Position numbers and translations under genes: made by a program
In this document: in pieces, positions 46,284-55,816 of the stretch
How positions within the stretch are numbered: position 1 is the first letter of the stretch
Layout: every line of letters begins with the position of its first letter
The notes under the pieces: generated by a model
What the model was told of the DNA's origin: nothing
Databases searched by the model: none
Seen by the model: the letters and a program-made list of their open reading frames with translations, nothing else
Assembly: GCF_042100115.1 (NCBI RefSeq)
Contig: NC_091281.1
Location: forward strand, 1,909,913-1,973,912
Length of the DNA: 64,000 bases
DNA from: Alternaria dauci
Lineage: Eukaryota; Ascomycota; Dothideomycetes; Pleosporales; Pleosporaceae
Reading direction: 5' to 3'

Positions 46284-48146
46284 TCAACCTATAGGGCTTA
46301 CAGGACAGAATAATTCAAGTACCGACATCTGTCGCAATGGCGCCGGCGATGCCGGGATACTTTCCGATGCGTCAGAATCAGTGTCATCTTCGGCTTCGCT
46401 GTCTGGAATCTCTGTTAACCCCACCGCCGTAGCTAGCGCATTCGCTTCAATGCTAAGCCTCTCCTTTCCAGCAATCGGCGCACCAGTAATTCCATCCGGC
46501 CCTAGCCAGGCTTCGAGGGCCCTGCTTGCCGTGCAAATTTCCGGCCGTTCGCGCTTCACTAGCTCAAGAAAAACATCGCGCTGGTTCTTCCGCAGCACAC
46601 GCTCGAGCCAATGGTTTGAGACCTCTTCGTGGGGTATGAGCAGCAGCGATCCCCAGCCTAGAGCTTGAACTATGTCGAACCATCGTGTCGCTCGCTTTAG
46701 GCGGTAACGAAAGGCTGCGTGGTCAGATTTAGATGGTGATTGGCAAACCAGATGGACCAAATATGTGATAGCCTCTGTTCGTGCCTGGCCCTTCCCGTAC
46801 CTGTTGCGAGTTCTGTCGTTACTGGCTAGACGATCAGCGACCTGGATTTCGTCGACCTTGCGAGCGTACGCCTTCCCTAGCAAAGCGAAAGCCCAGCGAG
46901 TGCCAATGTTTACAGCTGCAAGCATCGTCTCGTACCGTGTGCACATGTCCCAGGCAAAGCAGAATGCATTGTCGGCATCAGTATGAAGTGTTGCGCTACT
47001 ATCCACTGACTGCGACATTTGCGTCTGGGTAAGAACATAACGATCTACTGGTTTTACCAAGAACGGCGTGCCCTGTTTCCGCCAATTATGCAGGAACTGC
47101 GCAGCGCTGTACTGCGAGGTTGCATTTCCAAAAGCACGCGCTTTTGCTAGCATGCTGCAGGCAGTATAGTAGGGTGTTGGCGAGGCTGTATAGAAATCAG
47201 CATCTTCCGCGACTTTTTGCTTGAAGATCCAAGAGATCGTCGGCTCATCGTCTGGCGCAATGCTGCCGTACGCCATACGTTCCTGCGCAGGCATCTTCTC
47301 AGGCGGTTCCTTTAAGCCTATCGCCTCGAGCTTTATTACACGCGATCTTTCTAGCTTTCTTGTACGCCGTAGCTCTGCAAGACGATTCTTGTTTGTAACT
47401 GTTGCGGACCTCTTTACGGATAGAGGCGTCGTCGCACTCTGGTTTTCGCTGTCCTCGTCGCTTGTTCCGCGCTCGTGTCCCCCCTCCGCTCTAGCTGTGT
47501 CTTTGCCAGCGTGTACTGTCATAGTGTTGACTTCGCTAGCCCTAGCCGTCGATTCGTCCGCGCTGTCCTCCTGTATTGCTAGGCGGTTTAAGCTGTTGGC
47601 ACGGATCTCGCTGCGAATAGGCGATGAGGAGGCTGGACGTTTACGGTACGGCACAAGGTCGCCTGTAGCCCTCTGTGCTGATGGCGGTATGCTATCGTCC
47701 TTGTCTGAGTCTATAGCCATGCGGTCCTCCGCGATGCCTTCCGTTGGCGTCATTAGCCGCGCTGTAGTTAAGTTTCTAGGCTCTAGAGACTTACTACTAG
47801 CAAAGTCCATAGCAGCGCTTGTGAGACGCCCCCAATTTTCTGCGTCAAGTGTGCTGGCACCCAGCGTCTCTTTCAGCAGCCATATCGCATCTAGTGTCGA
47901 GTGGGCTATGAAAACCGGCTTGCACGCTTCGTCGTCGCCTACTTCTGGAACGATCCATCCCGCGTATCGTACATCGCCTGGTACACGGCATGGTTCTGCG
48001 AGACGACGCGCAAGAAATCTGCTGTAGGACGGGTTAGGTGGGCTGTATGCTAAGTTGTTAGCGACTGTAGCGTCCCACTGTGCAGGAAAGCCTCTTCCGC
48101 TGTGTTTATCCTGACAATGGTCACTATCGAGCTGTAACTGATCCAT
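46284..48146 (-). CDS. Hypothetical 620-aa protein
   Basis: A single open frame from the ATG at 48,146. Residues 25-115 form an ordered domain (WDATVANNLAYSPPNPSY; VRYAGWIVPEVGDDEA; FIAHSTLDAIWLLKETLG). Residues ~150-260 are Ser/Thr/Asp-rich and probably disordered. A basic helical segment follows (LAELRRTRKLERSRVIKLEA), then an ordered C-terminal half with many Trp and Arg (AAQFLHNWRKQGTPFL; AFRYRLKRATRWFDIVQ). The tail is acidic (IPDSEAEDDTDSDASES), resembling a SUMO-interacting or acidic binding patch. No family recognised. It lies opposite the 1,251-aa gene. Intact over 1.86 kb with normal codon use. Confidence 0.65.
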   Translation of the reverse strand: MDQLQLDSDHCQDKHSGRGFPAQWDATVANNLAYSPPNPSYSRFLARRLAEPCRVPGDVRYAGWIVPEVGDDEACKPVFIAHSTLDAIWLLKETLGASTLDAENWGRLTSAAMDFASSKSLEPRNLTTARLMTPTEGIAEDRMAIDSDKDDSIPPSAQRATGDLVPYRKRPASSSPIRSEIRANSLNRLAIQEDSADESTARASEVNTMTVHAGKDTARAEGGHERGTSDEDSENQSATTPLSVKRSATVTNKNRLAELRRTRKLERSRVIKLEAIGLKEPPEKMPAQERMAYGSIAPDDEPTISWIFKQKVAEDADFYTASPTPYYTACSMLAKARAFGNATSQYSAAQFLHNWRKQGTPFLVKPVDRYVLTQTQMSQSVDSSATLHTDADNAFCFAWDMCTRYETMLAAVNIGTRWAFALLGKAYARKVDEIQVADRLASNDRTRNRYGKGQARTEAITYLVHLVCQSPSKSDHAAFRYRLKRATRWFDIVQALGWGSLLLIPHEEVSNHWLERVLRKNQRDVFLELVKRERPEICTASRALEAWLGPDGITGAPIAGKERLSIEANALATAVGLTEIPDSEAEDDTDSDASESIPASPAPLRQMSVLELFCPVSPIG

Positions 48147-48673
48147 TTTAGAACCAAGGCTGACGCTCTAAGCCAGCGATTAGTGTGTGGGTAGAAAAGT
48201 AGTAAGAATAACAGCAGAGAAAAGAAGACGTGGCATGGAAAGCAGGGGGCCAGGGCGTGCCGGCAAGGTGCGGCATATAGTCGCACCGACTAACAAGGTA
48301 GAGTACGGTCCCTAATCCCAGAAGAGGTCGCGTCCTTGAGTGTAGAATACATGTTATTTCTCTTTTTAGAGTGCTATTCTTATATAATATTGAATACTAA
48401 AGTTTAGTTGTTGAAGACACGAAAGATCTCAAAGAGGTAGTCCTAGATAGGGAGGGTCGCTCTGCCTCGTACATCTAAGAGCGCAGTTCCAAATAATATA
48501 ACACTAGTATTTGCCTTTAGAGGTGCAGCGTGAAGAAGGTTGGAGCGCCAGCCCTAAGGTAGTTAAAGCGTCCGAATGTTCCAGCTGCAAGGTTGCGATA
48601 TGGCTTGGGACGCAAGTTGCCGCAACGGTTGGTTGCCAGCGAGGGCAAGTTACGCAGAGACCACGGTATGGCT
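48147..48673. other. Intergenic with one stray copy of the 68-bp repeat
   Basis: 48,593-48,660 matches the 68-bp unit of the array at 49,617-50,035 (GGTTGCGATATGGCTTGGGA.., CGCAAGTTGCCGCAACGG), with its last third diverged. The rest of the stretch shows no gene. Confidence 0.7.
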
Positions 48674-49569
48674 TCATACACCTACTAACACCTTTTGGGC
48701 AACTCTCTGGACTGTCCAAGGTACTGCATGACAGAGTTGTCAACAATCAAGCCAATCAAGCTGGGTGCCCCAGCTTAGCTTGATTAGTGGGTACCTCTAC
48801 CTCAGCTTAGCTTGATTGGCTTGATGGTTAAAATTAATAAGCTTGGCTTGTTTAGCTTGATTAGCTTAACAAAATTAATCCCCCTTTCAAGAAGCTTAAA
48901 AGGGGATAGTGTAGGGGTATCCTTATATAATCTTATCACCACGTGATCTTATCACCACGTGACCTTACTTACTTACTTTAACCTTCTTTATAGAGTATTA
49001 ATTCTATCAAGCCAATCAAGCCAAACAATCAAGCTAGCTTATAGTAGCTTGGCTTAATTGATTTATACCTCTACTCTAGCTTGGCTTGATTGATACGCCA
49101 GCTTGATGCCCCAGCTTGATAGCGATCAAGCTGGCTTGATTGTTGACAAGTCTGCTGCATGAACAGACGGTTGTTGAACCAATGAACAAACTGATTCCTA
49201 ATGGTTGTCGCTGTAGAGAAAACGTCGAGGTAGGCAGTATACTCAGTCCTGGACGGCACGCTGGGACTCTGCCTTGGCCACTGGTTCCTCAGATCTTCCA
49301 CGAACGAGTCGATCGCCCTAGTTTGATTCTCCTGAAATGCGGCGTGCAATCCTGTCGTGATGCTGCTGTTCAGTCTCCGATTCTCGCTTTGGTAGATTCG
49401 CTTCATTGGAATCTGCAAACGCCTTGGTGTTGCACAGCACCGTGTTCCGAATCGCATTCTTGTTGAAGTCCTGTCCCTGGTCTAGCTCGTATTTCAGTGC
49501 AGTAGGTGGCTGTACCGCCGAGAGCTTATATACCCTATAGGCTGCAGCTAGAGCCTGTATCGCATCCAT
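48674..49569 (-). pseudogene. Broken gene of unknown function carrying an inverted-repeat insertion
   Basis: The ATG at 49,569 starts a frame (MDAIQALAAAYRVYKLSA.., then a Lys/Glu-rich helix) that ends at a stop near 49,318. The sequence clearly continues in another frame with no GT to splice (..ESNQTRAIDSFVEDLRNQW), so a one-base indel is present. It reads on to FNNRLFMQQT at the edge of a 413-bp element (48,737-49,149), beyond which CHAVPWTVQRVAQKVLVGV and a stop at 48,674 look like its last codons. So it has both a frameshift and an insertion. No family recognised. Its 5' end abuts the 68-bp array. Confidence 0.5.
48737..49149. mobile_element. Non-autonomous inverted-repeat element (MITE-like), 413 bp
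   Basis: It begins TTGTCAACAATCAAGCCA and ends with the exact reverse complement (18-bp perfect terminal inverted repeats). Inside it holds many short inverted pieces of AATCAAGC/GCTTGATT and no ORF. A 3-bp ACT may be the target duplication if the element proper starts at TGTCAACA; other readings of the border are possible. It sits inside the end of a broken gene. No transposase partner is visible in the window. Confidence 0.8.
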
Positions 49570-49616
49570 GTCTGACTTTTCGGCGTAAGCCGTCGTACAA
49601 AACTATGTCATTAGAT

Positions 49617-50035
49617 CACGATATGGCTTGGGAAGCAAGTTGCCGCAACGGTTGGTTGCTAGCGAGGGCACGTTGCGAAGCGGTTGCGATATGGCTTGGG
49701 ACGCAAGTTGCCGCAACGGTTGGTTGCTAGCGAGGGCACGTTGCGAAGCGGTTGCGATATGGCTTGGGACGCAAGTTGCCGCAACGGTTGGTTGCTAGCG
49801 AGGGCACGTTGCGAAGCGGTTGCGATATGGCTTGGGACGCAAGTTGCCGCAACGGTTGGTTGCTAGCGAGGGCACGTTGCGAAGCGGTTGCGATATGGCT
49901 TGGGACGCAAGTTGCCGCAACGGTTGGTTGCTAGCGAGGGCACGTTGCGAAGCGGTTGCGATATGGCTTGGGACGCAAGTTGCCGCAACGGTTGGTTGCT
50001 AGCGAGGGCACATTGCGAAGCGGTTGCGAAGCATG
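49617..50035. repeat. 68-bp tandem repeat, about six copies
   Basis: The units are nearly identical, each with GATATGGCTTGGGACGCAAG, TTGCCGCAACGGTTGGTTGC and GAGGGCACGTTGCGAAGC. Very low divergence means recent expansion. One diverged copy lies 1 kb away at 48,593. The unit holds GCAAGTTGC, also found in the 34-bp and the right-hand 22-bp arrays. Confidence 0.95.
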
Positions 50036-50344
50036 GAGTAGTATTTAGTGTGGTAGGTTGCATTCGGCCTGACTCGGAAGACCACGCGCCCGCAAGTCAG
50101 GCTGACAGCAGCGCTTCCACTCACAACGTTACCTAGGTACAGCAGTAACTTGCTATTGCTAACAGAGGCAACTTTCTAGGCTTCCTACAGTGGCAGCAGT
50201 AGGCAATACGTACAGCGTTACTCTATGTTAGTCTGGTGCGCCTATATCGGTATTGAGTCATGGGATCGATTTTGTACTACAGACTACTTGAGAAAGTTAC
50301 AGTATGTCTCCGCGATTTCCGGGCAGTCATTCCTTCAAAGTATC
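50036..50344. other. 3' flank of the SNF2-like helicase gene
   Basis: Unique sequence of normal composition between the 68-bp array and the end of the helicase frame. No gene seen. It probably holds the helicase 3' untranslated region. Confidence 0.5.
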
Positions 50345-53300
50345 TCAGTCTTGCGCCTTTATCGTGCTCTGAAAATAGCCTTTAGCTTGGAGGTTCTTGA
50401 CTATCCTCATGTCAATGGTGTCTCGGCATCCTTGAGGGGCAGTAGTTGTCAGCCATTCAACGAAGACTTCGGCGAACCTCGTATTAATGCGATGTTGGCG
50501 TTTCGCAGCCTGTTCAGCAATATGCGCGTTACTCTGAGGCTCAAGACCATGCAAGATGTTGCCCTCTGTAAGCGATATTGACTGACACATCGCGCCCGTT
50601 GCACCCACGAGAATATAGACGCCATCGTCGACCTTGCCGCCCCCCTCATCCCAGACCTTCTTCCACTTGGGTACTTCCTTGTCCCGTGTCACGGCGTTGT
50701 AGGCATGAACAACGTGTTTCTCTCCAAACGTTTGGCAGATGTAAGCGTAGATCAGAGCACGTGACAATGTCGAGCTCGCGAGTACGACGTACTTGGCTCT
50801 GTACTCTAGGGTTTCTCCTTGGTGTGCGCGAGGACGGGGATGGGGAATGGTCGTCTTCTTGTTGCGTAGCTCTTCCAACGTCTTGTGAATGTATGCGACC
50901 TTGGCTGAGCCCTTGCAAGCCTCCAATGCAATGTCCCAGATGAATGAGTGTCGAATTGTGTCGCTGTTCACAAGAGCTGTGCGGAGGTTTTCGTTGTTAT
51001 TACTGAGACTGCGGTGAGGGTCGAGGATCCGATCTCCGATAAGCTGGTCGGCATCCCAATTGTTGATTGCGGCCATAAGGTTAGGAAAGATGCTGACATG
51101 TCGCGCAATGCGGTAGGCCTCGGAGTCTGCGACTGCGCCTGGGGGCATGGTGGGCTTGGACTTCTTGCTGCTCTCTCCCCCTTGGTCTTCCCAGGCCTCC
51201 ACTTCCTTCTCGTAATGCTGTTTGACCGCGGCTAGCACGCGAGACTCTTCTTGTTCCACGTTAGCGAAGTAACACGCATCGTGCTGCAGATACGTGAAGT
51301 TGACAGTAAGCTTTGCTGTGACAACGTTGAGGGGTTTGCGCCAGGGATCCAGACTGTCGGTGTCGCGCATTATGAAACACCACCGAACCATGTCCCGAAA
51401 ATTGTTCAGCATGTCCTTGATCTCGCCGGACTGGAGTTGCTTGTCGAGCGCGGACTGTACTTTGTTCTTTTCCTTCTCGGTTTTACAACGCTGCATCCCG
51501 TCGTGATACTTCTTGTAGCTATTGAGGAGCTTTCTCCACACTGCAGTACAATCTACCCCTTTCAAATTGGCTAAAGCTTTGGCGCCTGGATCGGTGGACT
51601 GCTTTTGTACTAACCGCTGGATCACGTGGTCGGCGAATCCTAACACCAGGTCGACCCCGTTCGTGAGAGCTGTGCCCGTCTGACCTACTATACCAGTACG
51701 ATGATCATTGGGCCTGTAGTCCAAAATGGGGTCGATGATGTGGGTGTAGGTTTGAGTTTTTGTACCCGGGGCGGTATGCAGCTCGTCGACCATGATTATT
51801 GCAGCGCAACCAACGAATGTGACCAACCACACCTCGACCCTCACACCTTTGTCGTCTGTCCATATTTGCATGCGACGAGCCTGCCAAGGGCCGAGACCAT
51901 CAAGCGCAGGCAATCGTGAAGTGTCCATATGCGTCTTGGCGCACAGGCTCAGCTGTGCTCTCAACGCCGCCCTCTTCTTAGTATGCCTCTTGTCGGTCTT
52001 TTCTAACTGTTGTTTTAGCCTCTTGTACTGAGGGGGCGCAGAGGTATCGACAAGCGTGCCAAAGATCTTCGTCTTCCAAGACTCGCGAGTTGAGACTATC
52101 AAGAACCTAACGCTCGTCTTTTGAGGTCTGAAGTCCGATGTCTCAGGGACGCTGTTTGCCCATTCCTTAGTCGGGTTGTTCAACTTCCACACCTTGTTGT
52201 ACTCCCCATAGGCCAATCGTGATTTCAACCAGTTAGGGCGACGGTTGACTTCATCCCACTCTTTTGGTGTCATGCTAGAGTAGATGCTGTTCTTCGCACC
52301 GCCATAACGCTGTACAATCTCTTCGCCCGTACCGTGCAAGACTATCAGCTTCGGTGGCTTGTACTCTGATCCTTGAGCCAAGTGGGCGCTGCCACCCATG
52401 ATCATACGCCATGCTTGTACCAATGTTTCAAGGCCTGCTGCACTCGCAACAAAGTAGGTGCATCCAAACAGATTCGGCGTCTCTATCTCGTCTCCGTTCG
52501 ATTTGAGAGCAGTGTAGGGGAAGTCTGGCGTCGCGCTGATGCCGAGGCGCTGGTACGATCTAGCAAAATTGAGATACCATATGAGGACATCGGTGATCGT
52601 CTTGCCCATGCCCATGTCGTCGGCGATGACAAGTGCTCCTCGGTCGCCGGCGAGGACATCCAAGCCATCCTTGGCGCCGACCAACTGATGGGGTAGCGGG
52701 TGGAAATCTGGGTTTAAGCCGACCCCAGTTCCGAGGTTGATCTGGTCGCCTTTGAGGTCGTCGAGCGCAAGGCCGAAGGTTTGCGCGGCTAAGTCCCACA
52801 AGTCTATGTTCGACTTTTGCGCGTGCGCAAAAGCAGACATACCATCCATCTTCACCTTCATAGTGCTCGAGAAATGCGCGTTTGCCTGGGTCTTAGCTTG
52901 TTCGTTCAATGGGGGTTGTTCCGGTTCGCCTTCGTCTAACATGCATTCTTCTAGCACCTCTTCATCGTCTACGAGAATGTCCATGTTGTTACTAGACTCG
53001 CTGTCACTAGAATCGCTGCTACCACTATCGTCGCTGATATGTATTGGGTCGTCTAGTCCGCTACCGTGGTAGCTATTAGAAGGGAAGGTCTCGACAAACT
53101 TGAGAAAGGACTTAGGTGCGCTGGACGGTGGTTTGGCAGGTCTGGCGAGCGGTAGCAGATTCACGGGTGTGAACGACGAGGGTTGAAGTGTGCGGGGGAA
53201 GGCGATGCTGTTATTCCTGGACATGTATGACGAGAACGGACCTACAGGATGCTGCTTGTGTGCGCTGTTGCTAGGTGTGGATTCTTCCCTCGACCAGGAT

Positions 53301-54706
53301 AATGGATGTATGTTGGCCGCCAAATCTAGTATCTCCTTGAGTGTCTTGGGTGTAAGCTCCTTACTTTCCGGTGGGACGGCTTCGGAGGAGGCAACTTGCA
53401 TGTGGGTGGCATCTTGTTGCTGGTCACCTTGCACCTCTGCTGGCGGGGCGGGCTCGGAGGAGGCAACTTGCATGTGGGTGGCATCTTGTTGCTGACCATC
53501 TTGCACCTCTGCTGGCGGGGCGGGCTCGGAGGAGGCAACTTGCATGTGGGTGGCATCTTGTTGCTGGTCACCTTGCACCTCTGCTGGCGGGGCGGGCTCG
53601 GAGGAGGCAACTTGCATGTGGGTGGCATCTTGTTGCTGACCATCTTGCACCTCTGCTGGCGGGGCGGGCTCGGAGGAGGCAACTTGCATGTGGGTGGCAT
53701 CTTGTTGCTGGTCACCTTGCACCTCTGCTGGCGGGGCGGGCTCGGAGGAGGCAACTTGCATGTGGGTGGCATCTTGTTGCTGACCATCTTGCACCTCTGC
53801 TGGCGGGACGACTTTGGAGGAGGCAACTTGCGTGTCGGTTACGTTCAATCTAACCGTCGTGACAAACACTACGGCTGTGCCAGCTGGGATTTCTCGCATA
53901 GCAAAGTTGAATCCACCTTGGCTTCCAATTCCGATATGCTGATTTGCTCTTGGAGCGATAAACAAGCGGCCCTTGAAGTCGAATCCATCGAGTCCTAGGC
54001 CTTGCGCAGTTTCGTAGCATTGCTCAGCTTCGTCGCGTAGTTTTTCCCAGTTGGGGATGCCCTCCCAACATATGTCACTGAATTCGACCATGCTGACTAC
54101 TTCGCTGATCTCTCCATCCTTTACGGCGCATATATGTACCTGTGTGTCGAGATTTGAAGCGGTTGGCATGGGAGGATTAGCAGGCTTGTCGTTGTTCGGA
54201 GTAGGCGTGAATCCTGTAGGAACGGTTCTGGATCGAGAGCGCTTAGGTGGGTGGTCTTTGGAGTTGTGCGTTGATTCTGGCGATAACTCGCGCTTTTGGA
54301 GTGTAGAGGTTGCCGTCAAGGGGTTGGGGGTTGGGGCTTTAGCATGGTCGCCTTCCGCTTTACGCTTCCTCAGGCGATTGAGAGAATGTGTGATCAACTT
54401 GCTAATCGCCATTGTCCTCCACGCCTTGGGTTCGTTGCGGAAGTCGGGTACGGACTTCCAGACCAGGGCGTGTAGGTTCTTGTTCAGGTCTTCATTGGCA
54501 GTGTCGCTGAGCTTTGCTGCACCTCGATTGCGTGCATCGGGGTAGTTGTCCACAAGAATCTTGTCAATCGTCCTGGCTATCTCCTTTTGTCTGGTGGCGT
54601 CGTCGATGCCGAAGCCGCGGAAGATCTCTGTTTGGTTCCCCGAGTAGCTAAGGGAGCTGGGGTCGCCTGCCGGTGGATGGGCGGGTGACTGCGTGTTATC
54701 GTCCAT
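50345..54706 (-). CDS. SNF2-like superfamily 2 helicase/ATPase, 1,453 aa
   Basis: The frame is open to 55,219, but its first 171 codons overlap repeated promoter-type motifs. I take the ATG at 54,706 (MDDNTQSPAHPP). Residues ~1-140 hold an acidic/helical segment and a basic RKRKAEGDHAK stretch. Residues ~290-440 hold a 24-aa tandem repeat (six copies). A Ser/Asp-rich patch follows. Motif I is ADDMGMGKT (Lys702), motif II VDELHTA (Asp974-His977), motif III TGTALTNG (from Thr1010). The C-terminal helicase lobe ends with AMCQSISLTEGN and KRQHRINTR (Arg1403, Arg1406). The order and the DDMGxGKT signature are those of SNF2 proteins. The 272-residue gap between motifs I and II is unusually long, so an insertion is present. 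Likely role: ATP-driven remodelling of DNA or chromatin in the nucleus (inferred). Head to head with the UPF1-like gene. No introns or breaks. Confidence 0.75.
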   Translation of the reverse strand: MDDNTQSPAHPPAGDPSSLSYSGNQTEIFRGFGIDDATRQKEIARTIDKILVDNYPDARNRGAAKLSDTANEDLNKNLHALVWKSVPDFRNEPKAWRTMAISKLITHSLNRLRKRKAEGDHAKAPTPNPLTATSTLQKRELSPESTHNSKDHPPKRSRSRTVPTGFTPTPNNDKPANPPMPTASNLDTQVHICAVKDGEISEVVSMVEFSDICWEGIPNWEKLRDEAEQCYETAQGLGLDGFDFKGRLFIAPRANQHIGIGSQGGFNFAMREIPAGTAVVFVTTVRLNVTDTQVASSKVVPPAEVQDGQQQDATHMQVASSEPAPPAEVQGDQQQDATHMQVASSEPAPPAEVQDGQQQDATHMQVASSEPAPPAEVQGDQQQDATHMQVASSEPAPPAEVQDGQQQDATHMQVASSEPAPPAEVQGDQQQDATHMQVASSEAVPPESKELTPKTLKEILDLAANIHPLSWSREESTPSNSAHKQHPVGPFSSYMSRNNSIAFPRTLQPSSFTPVNLLPLARPAKPPSSAPKSFLKFVETFPSNSYHGSGLDDPIHISDDSGSSDSSDSESSNNMDILVDDEEVLEECMLDEGEPEQPPLNEQAKTQANAHFSSTMKVKMDGMSAFAHAQKSNIDLWDLAAQTFGLALDDLKGDQINLGTGVGLNPDFHPLPHQLVGAKDGLDVLAGDRGALVIADDMGMGKTITDVLIWYLNFARSYQRLGISATPDFPYTALKSNGDEIETPNLFGCTYFVASAAGLETLVQAWRMIMGGSAHLAQGSEYKPPKLIVLHGTGEEIVQRYGGAKNSIYSSMTPKEWDEVNRRPNWLKSRLAYGEYNKVWKLNNPTKEWANSVPETSDFRPQKTSVRFLIVSTRESWKTKIFGTLVDTSAPPQYKRLKQQLEKTDKRHTKKRAALRAQLSLCAKTHMDTSRLPALDGLGPWQARRMQIWTDDKGVRVEVWLVTFVGCAAIIMVDELHTAPGTKTQTYTHIIDPILDYRPNDHRTGIVGQTGTALTNGVDLVLGFADHVIQRLVQKQSTDPGAKALANLKGVDCTAVWRKLLNSYKKYHDGMQRCKTEKEKNKVQSALDKQLQSGEIKDMLNNFRDMVRWCFIMRDTDSLDPWRKPLNVVTAKLTVNFTYLQHDACYFANVEQEESRVLAAVKQHYEKEVEAWEDQGGESSKKSKPTMPPGAVADSEAYRIARHVSIFPNLMAAINNWDADQLIGDRILDPHRSLSNNNENLRTALVNSDTIRHSFIWDIALEACKGSAKVAYIHKTLEELRNKKTTIPHPRPRAHQGETLEYRAKYVVLASSTLSRALIYAYICQTFGEKHVVHAYNAVTRDKEVPKWKKVWDEGGGKVDDGVYILVGATGAMCQSISLTEGNILHGLEPQSNAHIAEQAAKRQHRINTRFAEVFVEWLTTTAPQGCRDTIDMRIVKNLQAKGYFQSTIKAQD
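53383..53830. repeat. 72-bp coding tandem repeat in the SNF2-like gene, about six copies
   Basis: The unit encodes 24 aa: ATHMQVASSEPAPPAEVQ followed by GDQQQD or DGQQQD, which alternate strictly, so the real duplication unit was 144 bp. Nearly no synonymous change between copies, indicating recent expansion. Confidence 0.95.
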
Positions 54707-55038
54707 CCTAGTCACCCGTGGTAGAAGGTGTATGCAGGTTGACGATGCTGCGGTACGTGGTGGGTGGGTGGTGTTGCGGCGAGCGTCGCAACGTTCGTGT
54801 TGTGGCAACATGCGCGAGGAAACAGCCGGAGAGCGGTGAAAAGTGAAAGGGGAAGCTCCCAGTAATTTTAGCCTCGTCGCCCGTACTGAGCCTAGTAGAA
54901 CGATGACCAGGAGTAGGGCATAGTATAGCCACCCGGTTCTGGCGTGAGCGCTCACTGTTGAGCATTGCGGGTACAGCGCACAAGACTCTGACGCGGGCTC
55001 ACGTTGCGTACGCGCGAAACAGAGAAAGTTGATAAAAG

Positions 55039-55447
55039 ATATGGGGATCACCCGAGTGTATAGAAAGCGAGCAGAGGGAGAAGAGAGACAAGGAGCAGGG
55101 AAAGTAGGGAGAGACATGGGGATCACCCAAACGCAGTTCTGGCCGTCATCGTGAACTGAATCGAGCATAGAAGTTGATAGAACCAAACAAAAGAAAGCGA
55201 AAAGAGATATGGGGATCACCCAGCCGTAGGACTAACTGTAGTCGCGAAGGAGAGAGCCAAGACGTAGCCGGCTACACGCTGCGCATTGCTGTGGCCTTGA
55301 CGCTCGCTAGATCTCCCATTCACCTTGGCATGTCCTCGCTTATTTGTATGGCCGGTCCGATAGTTATCTTCCTATTGCCCAAAGGTCGACTGGCTGTCCA
55401 CTTCTGTCTCTTGGTACCAACTTGTAGAACTCGGGTGATCCCCATAT
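55039..55447. promoter_or_regulatory. Shared motif of the divergent helicase promoters (three copies plus one inverted)
   Basis: ATATGGGGATCACCC occurs at 55,039-55,053 and 55,207-55,221. A 13-bp form ATGGGGATCACCC (preceded by C) is at 55,116-55,128. The exact inverse GGGTGATCCCCATAT is at 55,433-55,447. In every case GGGTGATCCCC reads toward the nearer gene: three copies toward the SNF2-like gene and one toward the UPF1-like gene. A longer 20-bp form, ACTCGGGTGATCCCCATATC, is shared by the copies at 55,039 and 55,433, and pyrimidine-rich sequence follows each copy. It is likely a binding site for one regulator or part of the leader RNA. Confidence 0.65.
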
Positions 55448-55706
55448 CCTCTTCGCGTCCCTATCGTTCTCCATCCAATCCTTCTTTTCACGTGTCTTTA
55501 TCTTGCTCCTCGCTTCCTCACGCACAACCCAAGGTGAGCAACGCAAAATTTGCTTGGCGTTAGCGTCTCTCGCGCTCGCGCTACCTAGTCCTGCACAAAT
55601 AACACTTTCCTCCACACCAACTACTTGACACCTTCCCCGAATTGCTTCTCTTGAAAGCAAACCACTCTCAACGTCGATATCTCTACCTACCCATTGACCC
55701 TTGTCG

Positions 55707-55766
55707 GTAAGTTGTTGTGGCCTCCTGTTCCGCTGATCGATTGCTAACGATGTGCTGTCCGTATAG
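55707..55766 (+). other. 5' UTR intron of the UPF1-like gene
   Basis: A textbook fungal intron: GTAAGT at 55,707, GCTAAC branch site at 55,743, end CGTATAG at 55,766. It lies 50 bp before the proposed ATG at 55,817 and no ATG occurs in frame just upstream, so it would be spliced from the leader. Confidence 0.65.
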
Positions 55767-55816
55767 AAACAAAGTCTCACCTACCGTTGAAACTCTGTTT
55801 TTGCATATCGTCCAGC

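Noticed and set aside
39053..48500. Terminal inverted repeats around the ParB-like unit
   Set aside because: I compared 39,053-39,213 with 48,150-48,480 by eye and found no inverted or direct match, so an element border cannot be claimed.
53371..53998. Plus-strand repeat ORFs opposite the SNF2-like gene (HVGGILLL.. and RRQLACGWH..)
   Set aside because: Shadows of the 72-bp coding repeat, which keeps all frames open.
54707..55219. N-terminal 171-codon extension of the SNF2-like frame
   Set aside because: It covers the repeated promoter motif (reading VIPIS or VIPMS each time), so it is more likely upstream non-coding DNA; the ATG at 54,706 fits better.
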